Shown: positions 35,931-46,948, counted from the stretch's first letter. The stretch: DNA of 64,000 nucleotides from Soehngenia sp. (GCA_024637045.1 JAGXFX010000021.1:1-64000); one strand, 5' to 3'. The notes: generated by a model not told the origin, from the sequence alone. Translations and numbers: made by a program.

Positions 35931-38093
35931 ATGCTAGAAAATTTGTTGATGAGAATTGAACAATACAATCCACAGGCAGACATGGAACTAATAATTAAAG
36001 CTTATAACTTTGCTGAGTCTGCCCATCAGGGACAAGTTAGGAATTCAGGCGAGAAGTATTTTGTACATCCTGTACATGTGGCCATGTTGCTAGCTGATCT
36101 AAGCATGGATACATCTACTGTAATTGCAGGGTTACTTCATGATGTCATCGAAGATACTAACGTTGGATATGACAAAATTAAGGAAGAATTTGGCGAAGAA
36201 GTTGCTGATATGGTAGATGGAGTAACAAAGTTGAAAAAGCTTCATTATAAAACCAAACAGGAAAACCAAGCGGAAAATCTTCGCAAAATGGTTATTGCAA
36301 TGGCTAAGGACATTCGTGTAATTATTGTTAAACTCGCTGACAGACTTCACAACATGAGAACTCTTGAATATATGACAGATGAGAAGAAAAAAGAAAAAGC
36401 AATCGAGACTCTAGAAATCTATGCACCCATAGCTCACAGACTTGGTATTTCCAAAATCAAATGGGAACTTGAGGATTTATCATTAAGATATCTTGACCCA
36501 GAGAATTATTATGATCTTGTTGACAAGGTCTCAAAAAGGAGACTTGAAAGAGAAACATATATTGATGAAATAATTGGTAATCTTCATGAAAAACTTAGAG
36601 AAATGGGTATTAAAGCTGACATTAACGGCAGACCAAAAAATTTCTACAGTATATATAAAAAAATGATGTATCAGGGAAAGGCATTTGAACAGATATACGA
36701 CTTAACAGCCGTAAGAATTTTAGTTGATAATATAAAGGATTGCTACGGTGCACTTGGTATTGTTCATACACTGTGGAAACCATTACCAGGAAGATTCAAG
36801 GATTATGTTGCTATGCCTAAACCTAATATGTATCAATCACTTCACACAACAGTTATGGGTAATAAAGGTGAAATTTTCGAAGTACAGATTAGAACCTACG
36901 AAATGCACAGAACGGCAGAATATGGTATTGCGGCACACTGGAAATACAAAGAAGGCAATCCCAAAGCAGATAATTTTGATGAAAAGCTTACTTGGTTGAG
37001 GCAGCTTATGGAATGGCAGAGTGATTTAAGCGATCCAAAAGAGTTTATGGAAGCTCTTAAGATAGATTTCTTTACAGATGAAGTTTTTGTATTTACACCT
37101 AAAGGTGATGTTCTAAATCTACCTGAAGGTTCAACTCCTATAGATTTTGCATATAGAGTGCATACGGATGTAGGAAATAAATGTGTAGGAGCAAAAGTAG
37201 ACAATCGTATTGTACCTTTGAACCACAAACTTAGAAACGGTAGTATAGTTGAAGTAATAACAAGTTCAAACAGTAATGGTCCAAGTAGAGACTGGCTAAA
37301 GATTGTAAAGAGCAATCAGGCGAAGACTAAAATCAAACAATATTTCAAACTTAAGGAAAGGGATAAGAATGTTTCTAAGGGTAAGGAATATCTTGAAAAA
37401 GAAATCAAACGTCTCGGTTATAAACCTTCTGATATACTAAAAGAAGAGTGGCTAAAGAATATTGCAACTAAAGTAAGTATAAACACGATAGAAGATTTGT
37501 ATGCATCTATTGGTTATGGCAGTATTACCTTGAATCAGGTAATCAATAAACTAAAAGAGATTTATAGTGAGCATTTCAAACCTGCGGAGAAAGACATTAT
37601 TGAAAGTAACATTCAAAAATCAGCTAGAAAATCAAAGCCAAAACATACTCAAGGAATCAAGGTAAAAGGTATTGACAACATAAAGGTAAGATTCTCAAAA
37701 TGCTGTAATCCAGTTCCTGGTGATGATATCGTGGGGTTTATTACAAGAGGAAGGGGAGTCTCTATACACAGAACTGACTGCCCGAATATAAAATCTGATC
37801 TTACTGAACAAGAAAGACTAATTGAAGTATCTTGGGACTTCGAAAAGAAAGCCTCATATAATGCAGAGATTCAAGTAAGAGCAGCTGATAGACCAGGATT
37901 GTTGGCGGAAATCGCACTTAAGATTAACGATGCGGATATAGGTCTGGTTTCACTCAATGCAAGAGCTAATAAAGATAAATCTGTAATGATAACAATGATA
38001 CTTGAAATACATGACAAGGAACAACTAAACGATTTAATGAAGAAAGTTAGAAAAATTGGGAATGTATTTGACGTATACAGAGTCACAGCATAA
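35931..38093 (+). CDS. relA: Bifunctional (p)ppGpp synthetase/hydrolase Rel
   Basis: This 720-residue stringent-response enzyme has an intact HD hydrolase ([26 protein letters not shown]). The synthetase domain has [32 protein letters not shown] and [19 protein letters not shown] domain ([14 protein letters not shown]), a zinc-finger region with Cys-Cys ([13 protein letters not shown]) and a C-terminal ACT domain follow. Both catalytic domains look functional. I use ATG 35931 after GAGGGTGAG. The gene order recJ-rel-dtd is typical for Firmicutes. Confidence 0.96.
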   Translation: MLENLLMRIEQYNPQADMELIIKAYNFAESAHQGQVRNSGEKYFVHPVHVAMLLADLSMDTSTVIAGLLHDVIEDTNVGYDKIKEEFGEEVADMVDGVTKLKKLHYKTKQENQAENLRKMVIAMAKDIRVIIVKLADRLHNMRTLEYMTDEKKKEKAIETLEIYAPIAHRLGISKIKWELEDLSLRYLDPENYYDLVDKVSKRRLERETYIDEIIGNLHEKLREMGIKADINGRPKNFYSIYKKMMYQGKAFEQIYDLTAVRILVDNIKDCYGALGIVHTLWKPLPGRFKDYVAMPKPNMYQSLHTTVMGNKGEIFEVQIRTYEMHRTAEYGIAAHWKYKEGNPKADNFDEKLTWLRQLMEWQSDLSDPKEFMEALKIDFFTDEVFVFTPKGDVLNLPEGSTPIDFAYRVHTDVGNKCVGAKVDNRIVPLNHKLRNGSIVEVITSSNSNGPSRDWLKIVKSNQAKTKIKQYFKLKERDKNVSKGKEYLEKEIKRLGYKPSDILKEEWLKNIATKVSINTIEDLYASIGYGSITLNQVINKLKEIYSEHFKPAEKDIIESNIQKSARKSKPKHTQGIKVKGIDNIKVRFSKCCNPVPGDDIVGFITRGRGVSIHRTDCPNIKSDLTEQERLIEVSWDFEKKASYNAEIQVRAADRPGLLAEIALKINDADIGLVSLNARANKDKSVMITMILEIHDKEQLNDLMKKVRKIGNVFDVYRVTA

Positions 38094-38106
38094 AGGAGGT
38101 CAACGG

Positions 38107-38556
38107 ATGAGGGCAGTAGTTCAGAGAATTACAACAGGTAAGGTTCTTGTGGAGAATGAGGTTGTAGGTGAAATCGGTAAAGGACTTCTGGTATATCTTG
38201 GTGTAGGTTGGGATGACACAGATGATGACCTTGACTATATAGTAAATAAAGTTACAGGGCTAAGAATCTTTGAAGATGAAAATGAAAAGATGAACCTATC
38301 TGTTCAGGATGTTGAAGGAGATATACTTGCTATATCGCAATTTACACTTTATGGTGATACTAGAAAAGGGAAACGACCAAGCTTTACAGATGCAGCTTCA
38401 CCAGAAATTGGAGACCTGTTTTATAGTAAATTTATTGATAGAACTACAGGAATGGGGATAAAGACACAATCAGGTGTTTTTGGTGCACATATGATGGTTG
38501 AATATGTCAACGATGGTCCAGTAACTATTCTATTAGATAGTACCAAATTGTTTTAA
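38107..38556 (+). CDS. dtd: D-aminoacyl-tRNA deacylase
   Basis: This 149-residue enzyme recycles D-aminoacyl-tRNAs. Landmarks are [16 protein letters not shown], the active-site [17 protein letters not shown], and the cis Gly-Pro region in the C-terminal [16 protein letters not shown] 38107 follows AAAGGAGG, 13 bp after rel; the in-frame ATG at 38056 is inside rel. Confidence 0.95.
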   Translation: MRAVVQRITTGKVLVENEVVGEIGKGLLVYLGVGWDDTDDDLDYIVNKVTGLRIFEDENEKMNLSVQDVEGDILAISQFTLYGDTRKGKRPSFTDAASPEIGDLFYSKFIDRTTGMGIKTQSGVFGAHMMVEYVNDGPVTILLDSTKLF

Positions 38557-38571
38557 AGGAGGAAATTCTTA

Positions 38572-39207
38572 ATGATTGTAAAGAGACTGCAGGCAGGTGT
38601 ATATGCAGCTAACTGTTATATCATACACACGCTAGACGGGGATGCTATAGTGGTAGACCCAGCTGGTGATGTAGATGACATAATGGCTTATATAACAAAG
38701 AAAAGCATTAAAGTTAATTCAATTATATTGACCCATGGTCATGGTGATCATATTGGTGGGGTCATGGAGCTAAAAAACAAGCTTAAAATTCCTGTTATGG
38801 TTCATTCCGCTGATGAGGATATGGTTAAAAGTGGTGATTTAAACTTATCTACTTCAATGCCAATCGGAGATGTAAGTTTTGAACCTGACAGATTGCTTAA
38901 GGATGAAGAAATTATCCATTTGGGGAATAAGGAAATAAAGATAATCCATACTCCCGGACACACTAGAGGTGGAATCTGCCTTTTGATGGATAATATTCTG
39001 ATTACAGGTGATACTTTATTCCAGGGATCAATTGGAAGAACTGATCTTTATGGTGGTGATTTTGATATTCTTATGAAAAGTATTATGAGTAAACTAATGG
39101 TATTACCGGATGAAACCAAAATTTACCCTGGACATGGAGGAGATTCTACTATAGGTTATGAGAAAAAGAGCAACCCTTTTATTAGAAAAGCATCTAAAGA
39201 TGCTTAG
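38572..39207 (+). CDS. MBL-fold metallohydrolase (YcbL/glyoxalase II-like)
   Basis: This 211-residue metallo-beta-lactamase-fold hydrolase has the binuclear metal motif LTHGHGDHIGG, HTPGHTRGGICL, an Asp in ITGDTLFQGSIGR and a final His in YPGHGG. The size and motifs match YcbL-type glyoxalase II-like thioesterases. It follows dtd and is preceded by AAGGAGG. The exact substrate is unknown. Confidence 0.88.
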   Translation: MIVKRLQAGVYAANCYIIHTLDGDAIVVDPAGDVDDIMAYITKKSIKVNSIILTHGHGDHIGGVMELKNKLKIPVMVHSADEDMVKSGDLNLSTSMPIGDVSFEPDRLLKDEEIIHLGNKEIKIIHTPGHTRGGICLLMDNILITGDTLFQGSIGRTDLYGGDFDILMKSIMSKLMVLPDETKIYPGHGGDSTIGYEKKSNPFIRKASKDA

Positions 39208-39294
39208 ATTTAGATTTTTTGATATTCACAAACGGAAAGTACCTGATACAAAGATGTAGAACTTTACTATTCGTATTAAAAATAGAGAAATGTG

Positions 39295-40800
39295 ATGAAA
39301 ATGATCAATATTATAACGAATGATAACAGCATAAAAACCCAGGACCCTTACGAATTGGTAAGGGCTTTTTATGGTGAAGAGGAAGTAAATGTAATACATG
39401 AAGAGGATTTAATATATGAAAATATTAAAGGGGACATACTTGAAATAAAATTGTGCAATGAATTGTACCAGGTCTCATTGATTAGAAATTATGTAATAAT
39501 TGACAAGGAAAAGGCATCTTATTTGGATAAAAAATTTTACAGGAAAGAAAAAGCTTCCAGGAATAACACGATTAAGTATCTTATTTACAAAGTATTGGAT
39601 AGAAATCTTGAGACTAATCTTCCATGGGGAATACTGACGGGTATACGACCTGTAAAAGTGGCAAAAATGCTACTAGATAAAGGTCTGACCTATAATCAGA
39701 CTATGGATGTCCTGACAAATTCTTACATGCTTAGAGCTGATAAGGCAAAGCTTTTAACGGAAGTATCTTCTAGCCAGAGAGTGATATTAGAATCAATAGC
39801 AATAAACAGCTATAGTATATATATTGGCATTCCTTTTTGTCCCACCAAGTGTTTTTACTGCTCTTTTCCAACCTTAATAGCAGATAAGCATTCAGATTTT
39901 ATGAGTGACTATGTAGACTGTATTATTAATGAATTGGAAGATACACATCTAATGATGAATAATTGGGACATCAACACAGTATATATTGGAGGAGGAACTC
40001 CAACGTCTTTGCCTGTAGATCTTATGGAATATATTTTGAAATATATTAATGATAATTTTTCTGGAGTTAAAGAGCTTACAGTGGAAGCTGGGAGACCTGA
40101 CACAATCGATTTGGACTACCTCCATTTATTTAAAAAATATAATGTCAATAGAATTAGCATTAATCCACAGACAATGAATGATATTACTCTAAAAACAATC
40201 GGCCGAAAGCATTCGGCGGAAGATATAATTCAAACATATAGATTAAGCAAGAAAGTTGGAATAGAAACTGTAAATATGGACCTGATTGTTGGATTGCCTG
40301 GTGAAGACAGCAAAGACATGGAAAATACACTAAGAATTCTTGAGACACTGCAACCAGATAATCTTACTGTGCACACACTCGCTATGAAAAAGGGTTCTGA
40401 TTATATACTTGAAAGAGATAATTATTTCATGGCATCTGCTGATGAGATTCAGAAAATGCTGAGTCTAACTTCTGAATTTGCATTGCGAAATAATATGATT
40501 CCATATTATTTGTATCGTCAAAAGCAGATAATGGGAAATTTTGAGAATATTGGTTATTGCAGAATAGAAAACCCATGTGTTTATAATATTTCAATTATGG
40601 AAGAGAAGGAAACAATCATAGGAATTGGAATGGGATCAACAACTAAACTTTACAACAAGGTATACAACAGTATAGATACCATATCCAACTTCAGGAATCT
40701 AAGGGAATATATGCAGAGGTTGTCGGAGTTAAAAACCAGGAAAAGGCAGAAAATCAAGGAAGTTGAAGAGTCATGGGACAATATTCAACTTGACACATAG
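39295..40800 (+). CDS. hemZ: HemZ-type coproporphyrinogen dehydrogenase-like radical-SAM protein
   Basis: This protein of about 501 residues has a variable N-terminal domain (~1-160) and a radical-SAM core beginning at YIGIPFCPTKCFYCSFPT (CxxxCxxC). VYIGGGTPTSLPVDLMEYIL, SINPQTMNDITLKTIGRKHS and MDLIVGLPGE follow. This is the HemZ/HemN family of Firmicutes, here beside dtd and aspS as usual. Whether it oxidises coproporphyrinogen or acts as a heme chaperone is unsettled for the family. The ribosome binding site is weak; GTG 39292 and ATG 39301 are alternatives. Confidence 0.88.
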   Translation: MKMINIITNDNSIKTQDPYELVRAFYGEEEVNVIHEEDLIYENIKGDILEIKLCNELYQVSLIRNYVIIDKEKASYLDKKFYRKEKASRNNTIKYLIYKVLDRNLETNLPWGILTGIRPVKVAKMLLDKGLTYNQTMDVLTNSYMLRADKAKLLTEVSSSQRVILESIAINSYSIYIGIPFCPTKCFYCSFPTLIADKHSDFMSDYVDCIINELEDTHLMMNNWDINTVYIGGGTPTSLPVDLMEYILKYINDNFSGVKELTVEAGRPDTIDLDYLHLFKKYNVNRISINPQTMNDITLKTIGRKHSAEDIIQTYRLSKKVGIETVNMDLIVGLPGEDSKDMENTLRILETLQPDNLTVHTLAMKKGSDYILERDNYFMASADEIQKMLSLTSEFALRNNMIPYYLYRQKQIMGNFENIGYCRIENPCVYNISIMEEKETIIGIGMGSTTKLYNKVYNSIDTISNFRNLREYMQRLSELKTRKRQKIKEVEESWDNIQLDT

Positions 40801-40818
40801 ACTGTATTATTTTATAAT
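40790..40818 (+). promoter_or_regulatory. Promoter of the aspS T-box leader
   Basis: TTGACA (40790-40795) and TATAAT (40813-40818) at 17-bp spacing are a perfect consensus. The -35 overlaps the last codons of hemZ. Confidence 0.85.
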
Positions 40819-40824
40819 TATCTA

Positions 40825-41048
40825 AATTAAATAAACAGACTTTGATAAGGGAAAGTAATAGTATCACTTGGGAAAAGAGAGCTGATGATGGTGGAAATTC
40901 AGCACCAATATTCTATGAAGACACCTTTGAGTCAGCAGTTAATCTGCTCGTGAAATACGTTATAAATTGAGTGAGGAAAACCTAATTAGGGTGGTACCGC
41001 GAGATAGCCTCTCGTCCCTGAAAATCAGAGATGAGGGGCTTTATTTTT
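40825..41048 (+). promoter_or_regulatory. T-box riboswitch, predicted tRNA-Asp specific
   Basis: The T-box core AGGGTGGTACCGCG at 40988-41001 is followed by a terminator stem (41006-41020 with 41025-41040, a few G-T pairs) and a T run. The candidate specifier is GAC (Asp) at 40920-40922, four bases before TTTGAG, the same position as AAC in the asnA leader. It controls aspS in response to uncharged tRNA-Asp. Confidence 0.9.
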
Positions 41049-41066
41049 TTGAAGGGGGTAAGTATT

Positions 41067-42851
41067 ATGGGAGAAAAAATGGGTAATCTTAGACGCACTA
41101 ATATGTGTGGAAATTTGAGGATGGGAGATGTAGGTAGTGAAGTTATTCTGATGGGCTGGGTGCAGAGAGAAAGAAATCTAGGTGGACTTCTTTTTATTGA
41201 CCTTAGAGATACAACGGGGATAGTTCAGATAGTTTTCGATGATGAAGCTCCAAAAGACATGATGCAGAAGGCTGAGTCAGTAAGATCAGAGTATGTACTA
41301 GCAATAAGAGGAAAAGTTAGAGAAAGACAATCAAAGAATCCAAACATTCCAACCGGCAACATAGAGGTACTCGCTGAAGAAATCAGAATACTTGATGAAG
41401 CAGAGACACCACCTATTTATATCAAGAATGATGACAATGTAAGCGAGACAATGAGACTCAAGTATAGATATCTTGACCTGAGAAAATCTGAAATGCAGGA
41501 AAATCTGAAGCTAAGGGCTAATATCTCCAAGGTAGTCAGGGATTTTTTCTATGATAATGATTTCATAGAAATTGAGACACCAATGTTGACAAAACCAACA
41601 CCTGAGGGGGCAAGGGATTATCTTGTACCTAGCAGAGTGAATCCGGGACAGTTTTATGCATTGCCTCAATCGCCACAGCTTATGAAGCAACTATTGATGG
41701 TTTCTGGCATGGACCGCTACTATCAAATAGTGAAATGTTTTAGAGACGAAGATTTAAGAGCGAACAGGCAACCAGAATTTACTCAGATTGATATAGAAAT
41801 GAGTTTTGTGGATGTTGAGGATGTTCTTGAAGTGAATGAAAAACTGGTTAAAATTCTTTTCAAGGAAATCAAGGGAATCGATATTAAATTACCACTAATG
41901 AGAATGACCTATGATGAAGCTATGGAAAGATATGGAGTAGATAAACCTGATCTTAGATTTGACTTGGAACTTAAGAATGCATCTGAGATATTAAGTGGTT
42001 GCGGTTTTAAGGTTTTTGATGAAACGATTAAATCAGGTGGTGTGGTCAAAGGAATTAATGTTAAAGAAGGTGCTGAGAAATTTACTCGTAAAGATATCAG
42101 CAAGCTTGAAGATTATGCTAAAACATATGGTGCAAAAGGACTGGCTTGGATTAAGTTGACTGAAGAAGGAATTTCTTCTCCTATCGCCAAGTTCTTCAGC
42201 GATGAAGAAATGAATGGTATTATTGAATTATTTGAAGCGGAGACTGGTGATTTATTACTTTTTGTGGCTGATAAACTAGATATAGCAAATGACAGTCTGG
42301 GTAACCTTAGAAATGAATTAGCGAGAAGACTTGAACTTATTTCGAGTGAAGATTACAAAATTCTTTGGATAACTGACTTCCCACTTTTTGAATACGACGA
42401 AGAAGAGAATAGATACGTAGCTAAGCACCACCCTTTCACACATCCTGTAGAAGAGGACATACCGATGCTTGAGAGCGAACCGTATAAAGTAAGAGCAAAG
42501 GCTTACGACCTTGTAATAAATGGAGATGAGATGGGTGGAGGAAGCATCAGAATAAACAACTCTAAACTTCAGTCAAGAATGTTTAGCGCTTTAGGATTCA
42601 GCAAGGAAGAAGCACAATCCAAGTTTGGTTTCCTTTTGGATGCATTTAAATATGGAACCCCTCCTCACGGAGGAATTGCATTTGGACTGGACAGATTGGT
42701 AATGCTGTTCTCTGGTAGTAACAACATAAGAGATGTAATTGCATTTCCAAAAACCCAATCAGCTACTTGCTTGATGACAGATGCTCCTACAAAAGCTTCA
42801 GCAAAACAACTCGAAGAGGTTCATATTAAGGTTGAATTGAAAAATGAATAA
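41067..42851 (+). CDS. aspS: Aspartyl-tRNA synthetase
   Basis: This 594-residue bacterial-type class IIb synthetase has an N-terminal OB anticodon-binding domain (GWVQRERNLGGLLFIDLRD) and catalytic motif 2 (FRDEDLRANRQPEFTQIDIE). An inserted GAD domain (~290-410) and motif 3 (GGIAFGLDRLVMLFSGSNN) follow. I chose ATG 41067 after GAAGGGGG, as the in-frame codons upstream lie in the T-box terminator. The T-box couples expression to Asp charging. tcdA overlaps its end by 8 bp. Confidence 0.96.
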   Translation: MGEKMGNLRRTNMCGNLRMGDVGSEVILMGWVQRERNLGGLLFIDLRDTTGIVQIVFDDEAPKDMMQKAESVRSEYVLAIRGKVRERQSKNPNIPTGNIEVLAEEIRILDEAETPPIYIKNDDNVSETMRLKYRYLDLRKSEMQENLKLRANISKVVRDFFYDNDFIEIETPMLTKPTPEGARDYLVPSRVNPGQFYALPQSPQLMKQLLMVSGMDRYYQIVKCFRDEDLRANRQPEFTQIDIEMSFVDVEDVLEVNEKLVKILFKEIKGIDIKLPLMRMTYDEAMERYGVDKPDLRFDLELKNASEILSGCGFKVFDETIKSGGVVKGINVKEGAEKFTRKDISKLEDYAKTYGAKGLAWIKLTEEGISSPIAKFFSDEEMNGIIELFEAETGDLLLFVADKLDIANDSLGNLRNELARRLELISSEDYKILWITDFPLFEYDEEENRYVAKHHPFTHPVEEDIPMLESEPYKVRAKAYDLVINGDEMGGGSIRINNSKLQSRMFSALGFSKEEAQSKFGFLLDAFKYGTPPHGGIAFGLDRLVMLFSGSNNIRDVIAFPKTQSATCLMTDAPTKASAKQLEEVHIKVELKNE

Positions 42852-43557
42852 GAGATTTGAACGATCCCAGTATCTGCTGGGAGATAATGCAATGGAACGA
42901 CTCGAAAAATCAACGGTTGCGGTATTTGGAATCGGTGGTGTTGGATCATATGCAGCGGAAGCACTTGCAAGAACAGGAATTGGTAGGCTTATTCTTGTCG
43001 ATTATGATATAATAGATATAACCAATATAAATCGTCAGGTTCATGCAACAACCAGTACCATTGGATTGCCAAAAGTTCAGGTAATGAAAGAAAGACTGTT
43101 GGATATTAATCCTGATCTGGAGATTGTTGCATTCAATGAAAAATATAGTATTGAGACCAAGGAGAATCTGTTGTCAAATGAATACGACTATATTGTTGAT
43201 GCTATTGATATGGTCTCATCAAAGATTGATCTTATTGAAACAGCAACTTCAATGGGTATACCAATAATAAGCTCAATGGGGGCAGGCAATAAGTTGGATC
43301 CAACTGGTTTTAAGGTCAAAGATATTTACAGCACAAAGATTTGTCCCTTGGCCAGGGTAATGCGCCAGGAGCTTAGGAAAAGGGGAATAGAGACCCTCAA
43401 GGTAGTCTATTCAGAAGAAGAGCCAATGAAAATAAATCTTGAGGATAGTAGTAGAAGAAAGGCTGTACCAGGCAGCATAGGATTTGTACCTCCGGTTGTG
43501 GGGCTAATAATTGCATCAGAAGTAATAAAGGACTTATCTGGACAGGAGGAGATTTAA
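42844..43557 (+). CDS. tcdA: tRNA threonylcarbamoyladenosine dehydratase
   Basis: This 237-residue E1-like ThiF/MoeB-fold enzyme has the ATP-binding GIGGVGSYAAEALARTGIG, LVDYDIIDITNINRQ and DAIDMVSSKIDLI, and a late Cys in STKICPLARVMRQELRK. TcdA (YgdL) cyclises t6A37 of tRNA to ct6A using ATP. It is translationally coupled to aspS by an 8-bp overlap, a reasonable pairing for tRNA decoding. Confidence 0.88.
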   Translation: MNKRFERSQYLLGDNAMERLEKSTVAVFGIGGVGSYAAEALARTGIGRLILVDYDIIDITNINRQVHATTSTIGLPKVQVMKERLLDINPDLEIVAFNEKYSIETKENLLSNEYDYIVDAIDMVSSKIDLIETATSMGIPIISSMGAGNKLDPTGFKVKDIYSTKICPLARVMRQELRKRGIETLKVVYSEEEPMKINLEDSSRRKAVPGSIGFVPPVVGLIIASEVIKDLSGQEEI

Positions 43558-43559
43558 AA

Positions 43560-43982
43560 GTGGATCAAATAGGATTTGTTATAAAGAAGGTAGATGAGCA
43601 AAAGGTTCAACTTGAAGTTAAAAGACCCTCAGGCTGTGGAAATTGTAAATCTTGCGGGAGTTCTTGCGAAGTAAAGCCTCACTATGTAACCGTAAAAAAC
43701 AATATAGATGCCAAACCTGGTGATTTTGTGGAATTGCAAGCAATTCAGAAAAATATCATGAAGTATGTAACTATAATTTATATGATTCCTTTTGCATTTT
43801 TGATATTAGGAATAGTAGTAGGTAACAGCATGTTCAAAGGCATGGAGACTGCAAATCATGAGCTTATGATCTTTGGAATGGGGATAGTATTCCTTGCAAT
43901 ATCATTTCTGATTGTAAGGATGATTGACAAGGTTTTTGCGAAAAAAGATGAGAATATTATCGTCATGACAAGAAAGCTATAA
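43560..43982 (+). CDS. RseC/MucC-like (SoxR-reducing system) membrane protein
   Basis: This 140-residue protein has an N-terminal cytoplasmic domain with a cysteine cluster (CGNCKSCGSSC, residues ~22-32) and two membrane helices (VTIIYMIPFAFLILGIVVG and LMIFGMGIVFLAISFLIV). This is the RseC family, members of which help RsxABCDGE reduce SoxR or assist ApbE/Rnf flavinylation. GTG 43560 follows AGGAGGAG. It lies between tcdA and a CsoR-type regulator, suggesting a thiol-redox context. Confidence 0.8.
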   Translation: MDQIGFVIKKVDEQKVQLEVKRPSGCGNCKSCGSSCEVKPHYVTVKNNIDAKPGDFVELQAIQKNIMKYVTIIYMIPFAFLILGIVVGNSMFKGMETANHELMIFGMGIVFLAISFLIVRMIDKVFAKKDENIIVMTRKL

Positions 43983-43994
43983 GGAGGGGTGGTT

Positions 43995-44246
43995 TTGGCA
44001 GACAAGGATGCAATAATTGTAAGGTTAAGAAGAGTAGAAGGACAAATAAAGGGTATACAAAAAATGGTGGAAGAGGACAAGTTTTGTGGAGATATATTGG
44101 TGCAGATTTCAGCTTCAAGAAGTGCTCTCAACAATGTAGGAGGTATAATTCTTGAGAATTATATGAAGAATTGTATACTCGAAGCACCAGAGGGTGAGGA
44201 AGATCTTAACAAACTGATTGAGATTATGCTGAAATACACCAAATAG
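43995..44246 (+). CDS. CsoR/RcnR-family regulator lacking the metal-binding His
   Basis: This 83-residue all-helical regulator has the family signature VRLRRVEGQIKGIQKMVEED. Both cysteines are present (FCGDIL and NYMKNC), but the copper-ligand His four residues before the second Cys is Tyr. This matches persulfide/sulfite-sensing CstR-type or other thiol-sensing members more than Cu(I)-CsoR. I chose TTG 43995, seven bases after AGGAGG; GTG 43989 overlaps that site. It is probably co-transcribed with the cysteine-rich RseC-like gene 12 bp upstream. Confidence 0.82.
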   Translation: MADKDAIIVRLRRVEGQIKGIQKMVEEDKFCGDILVQISASRSALNNVGGIILENYMKNCILEAPEGEEDLNKLIEIMLKYTK

Positions 44247-44315
44247 TCCGTAATTCCATCAAGAATTATATTCAAAGAGTATAAAATCAAAAAATCAATT
44301 GAGAGGAGTCGGGAT

Positions 44316-45545
44316 ATGAATTTTAGTAATCTTAAAGAAACAGACCGAGAAATTATGGAGATTGTACAAGAAGAAATTGATCGTCAGAATAAGCACATTG
44401 AGTTAATTGCATCAGAGAACTTTGTTTCCGAAGCAGTGATGGAGGCTATGGGAAGTCAGCTGACAAATAAATATGCTGAAGGTTATCCTGGGAAAAGATA
44501 CTACGGAGGCTGTGAAGTAGTTGACAAGGCTGAAGTCCTTGCCATCGAAAGACTTAAAGAGCTATTTGGAGCTGACCATGCGAACGTTCAACCTCATTCA
44601 GGTTCAAATGCAAATCTAGCTGTTTATTTTGCCTTTTTAAAGCCTGGAGACAAGGTACTTGGAATGAAATTGTCGCAAGGTGGACATCTTACCCATGGAA
44701 GTCCTGTTAATATTTCCGGAGCTTACTATAACTTTGTTGATTATGGAGTTGACTCCGAAACTGAAACAATAGATTATGATGAAGTTAGAAGAATAGCGTT
44801 GAAAGAAAAACCCAAAATGATAGTAGCTGGTGCGAGTGCTTATCCTAGAGAGATAGATTTCAGTAAATTCAAGGAAATCGCTGATGAAGTAGACGCATAT
44901 CTTATGGTGGACATGGCGCATATTGCAGGATTAATTGCTGCTGGTCTACATCAAAGTCCCATTCCTTATGCCGACTTTGTAACAACAACAACCCATAAAA
45001 CCCTAAGGGGGCCAAGAGGAGGAGCTATACTTTGTAAAGCAGAATATGCAAAGGCTATTGACAAAGCGATTTTCCCAGGTATTCAGGGTGGACCACTTAT
45101 GCATGTTATTGCTGCAAAGGCTGTTGCTTTTGGAGAAGCATTACAGGATGATTTCAAGGGATATCAAAAGCAAATAATCAGCAACACGAAAGCCCTTGCG
45201 GATAATCTAATAGAATTAGGTTTTAGACTTGTATCAGGAGGTACTGACAACCATCTGATTTTAATCGATGTGAGAAATAAAGGCTTGACAGGAAAAGTTG
45301 CAGAAGCTATGCTAAACGATGTGGGTATTGCTACTAATAAAAATACAATACCAAACGACCCTGAAAGTCCATTCGTTACAAGTGGTGTTAGAATCGGAAC
45401 CGCAGCGATGACTACAAGGGGTATGAAAGAAGCTGAGATGAAGGAAATTGCAGAGCTAATATCTTTGGCTCTGGAATCTGATAGTGATAAGGAAGCTATT
45501 ACGCAAAGAACTTATGATCTTTGTGACAGATTTCCGCTTTATTAA
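44316..45545 (+). CDS. glyA: Serine hydroxymethyltransferase
   Basis: This 409-residue PLP enzyme interconverts serine and glycine with tetrahydrofolate. Landmarks are [48 protein letters not shown], and the PLP lysine in [14 protein letters not shown]. Its length is normal. GAGAGGAG precedes the ATG. It is followed by a perfect palindromic terminator, so it is the last gene of its transcript. Confidence 0.97.
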   Translation: MNFSNLKETDREIMEIVQEEIDRQNKHIELIASENFVSEAVMEAMGSQLTNKYAEGYPGKRYYGGCEVVDKAEVLAIERLKELFGADHANVQPHSGSNANLAVYFAFLKPGDKVLGMKLSQGGHLTHGSPVNISGAYYNFVDYGVDSETETIDYDEVRRIALKEKPKMIVAGASAYPREIDFSKFKEIADEVDAYLMVDMAHIAGLIAAGLHQSPIPYADFVTTTTHKTLRGPRGGAILCKAEYAKAIDKAIFPGIQGGPLMHVIAAKAVAFGEALQDDFKGYQKQIISNTKALADNLIELGFRLVSGGTDNHLILIDVRNKGLTGKVAEAMLNDVGIATNKNTIPNDPESPFVTSGVRIGTAAMTTRGMKEAEMKEIAELISLALESDSDKEAITQRTYDLCDRFPLY

Positions 45546-45556
45546 TTCAGTGAAAA

Positions 45557-45595
45557 TAAGCCTACAGCTAGCTGTAGGCTTAACTATTGCTTTTA
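45557..45595 (+). terminator. Terminator after glyA
   Basis: A perfect 26-bp palindrome (45557-45582, core CTAG, arms with AGCCTACAG/CTGTAGGCT) lies 12 bp after the stop. The T tract is interrupted (TATTGCTTTT), so termination may be partial. Confidence 0.65.
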
Positions 45596-45610
45596 GACAG
45601 GTGGTTTATT

Positions 45611-46948
45611 ATGGAAATAACAAATATTAAAGAATCCCGCAATATTATTGAAGATATTGAAATCGGTAGTATAGCTGATGAAATGGAAGTGAATCCAGGC
45701 GACGTTCTTTTGAGTATCAATGGAAAGAGCATAAAAGACGTAATTGACTATAAATATATGATGGCAGATGATTATTTGATGATGGAAATCGAGAAATCTG
45801 ATGGAGAAATATGGGAGTTTGAAATTGAAAAGGATGCTGGCGAGGATTTGGGCATTGTTTTTACAAATCCATTGATAGATAGGGCAAAATCATGTAACAA
45901 TAAATGTATGTTTTGTTTTATTGACCAACTACCTCCCAATATGAGAGACACACTATATTTCAAGGATGACGACTCAAGATTATCATTTCTTCAAGGTAAT
46001 TTCATTACTCTTACAAATATGGGTGAAGACGAAATTCAGAGAATTATCGATTACAGACTAAGTCCCATAAATGTATCAGTACACACGACAAATCCTGAAC
46101 TAAGGGTCAGAATGCTAAGAAACAAAAATGCGGGTAAAATTTTCAATATCCTGAAAAGGTTTCATGAAGTGAATATTGAAATGAATTGTCAGATTGTACT
46201 TGTCCCTGGCGTTAATGACGGGGAGGAGTTGAATAGAACTATCAGCGACCTTTCAACTTTGTATCCCTCAATCAATTCTGTGGCAGTGGTTCCTGTTGGA
46301 ATTACAAAGTACAGAAATGGTTTGGACAATCTAGATATTTACAACGATGAAACTTCAAACAAGGTTGTGAAAGAAGTCGAAGTGATGCAAAAACACTACC
46401 TTGAAAAATTAGATACCAGATATATATTTGCATCTGATGAATTCTATGTTGTTTCCGGTAATAAACTTCCTGAATACGATGAGTATGAAGGATTTCCACA
46501 ATATGAAAACGGGGTAGGACTTCTGAGATCATTTAAAACAGAGATAGAAGAAGCTCTTGAAAAATCATCATATTCTGAATCAAAACAAAGGTTAATATTC
46601 GCTACCGGAACATTGGCATTTGGTTTTATGGAGGACATAGCAAGGATGATAATGGAAAAGTATAGGAATCTTATTATTGAAGTAGTGCCAATCAAAAATG
46701 ATTTCTTTGGTGAAACAATAACTGTGTCAGGCCTTGTTACAGGAATGGACCTTGTAGAGCAGACAAAGGAATATAATGGTTTTGACAGAGTAATTATACC
46801 CAGATCAATGCTGAAAAGAGACGAGGACATTTTTCTGGATAATATTACATTGAAGGATGCAATAGAAAAATTGGGAATGGAAATCTTGCCATCCAAAGTG
46901 GATGGAATGGAATTAATAAATTTAATTGAGACAGGGGTGAGGTCGTGA
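45611..46948 (+). CDS. DUF512 radical-SAM/PDZ-like protein
   Basis: This 445-residue protein has an N-terminal PDZ-like domain ([21 protein letters not shown]). A radical-SAM-type cluster [15 protein letters not shown] (CxxxCxxC) lies near residues 96-103. A barrel ([20 protein letters not shown]) and the C-terminal DUF512 domain ([29 protein letters not shown]) follow. It is widespread beside der in clostridia and its function is unknown. I chose ATG 45611 after CAGGTGG. It overlaps der by 4 bp, suggesting a role linked to ribosome or RNA maturation. Confidence 0.85.
   Translation: MEITNIKESRNIIEDIEIGSIADEMEVNPGDVLLSINGKSIKDVIDYKYMMADDYLMMEIEKSDGEIWEFEIEKDAGEDLGIVFTNPLIDRAKSCNNKCMFCFIDQLPPNMRDTLYFKDDDSRLSFLQGNFITLTNMGEDEIQRIIDYRLSPINVSVHTTNPELRVRMLRNKNAGKIFNILKRFHEVNIEMNCQIVLVPGVNDGEELNRTISDLSTLYPSINSVAVVPVGITKYRNGLDNLDIYNDETSNKVVKEVEVMQKHYLEKLDTRYIFASDEFYVVSGNKLPEYDEYEGFPQYENGVGLLRSFKTEIEEALEKSSYSESKQRLIFATGTLAFGFMEDIARMIMEKYRNLIIEVVPIKNDFFGETITVSGLVTGMDLVEQTKEYNGFDRVIIPRSMLKRDEDIFLDNITLKDAIEKLGMEILPSKVDGMELINLIETGVRS

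Noticed and set aside
41031..41066. Upstream in-frame start for aspS
   Set aside because: These codons lie in the T-box terminator stem, and the ribosome binding site GAAGGGGG points to ATG 41067.
43995..44246. Calling the CsoR-type regulator a copper sensor
   Set aside because: The His ligand position is Tyr, and no copper-handling gene is nearby.
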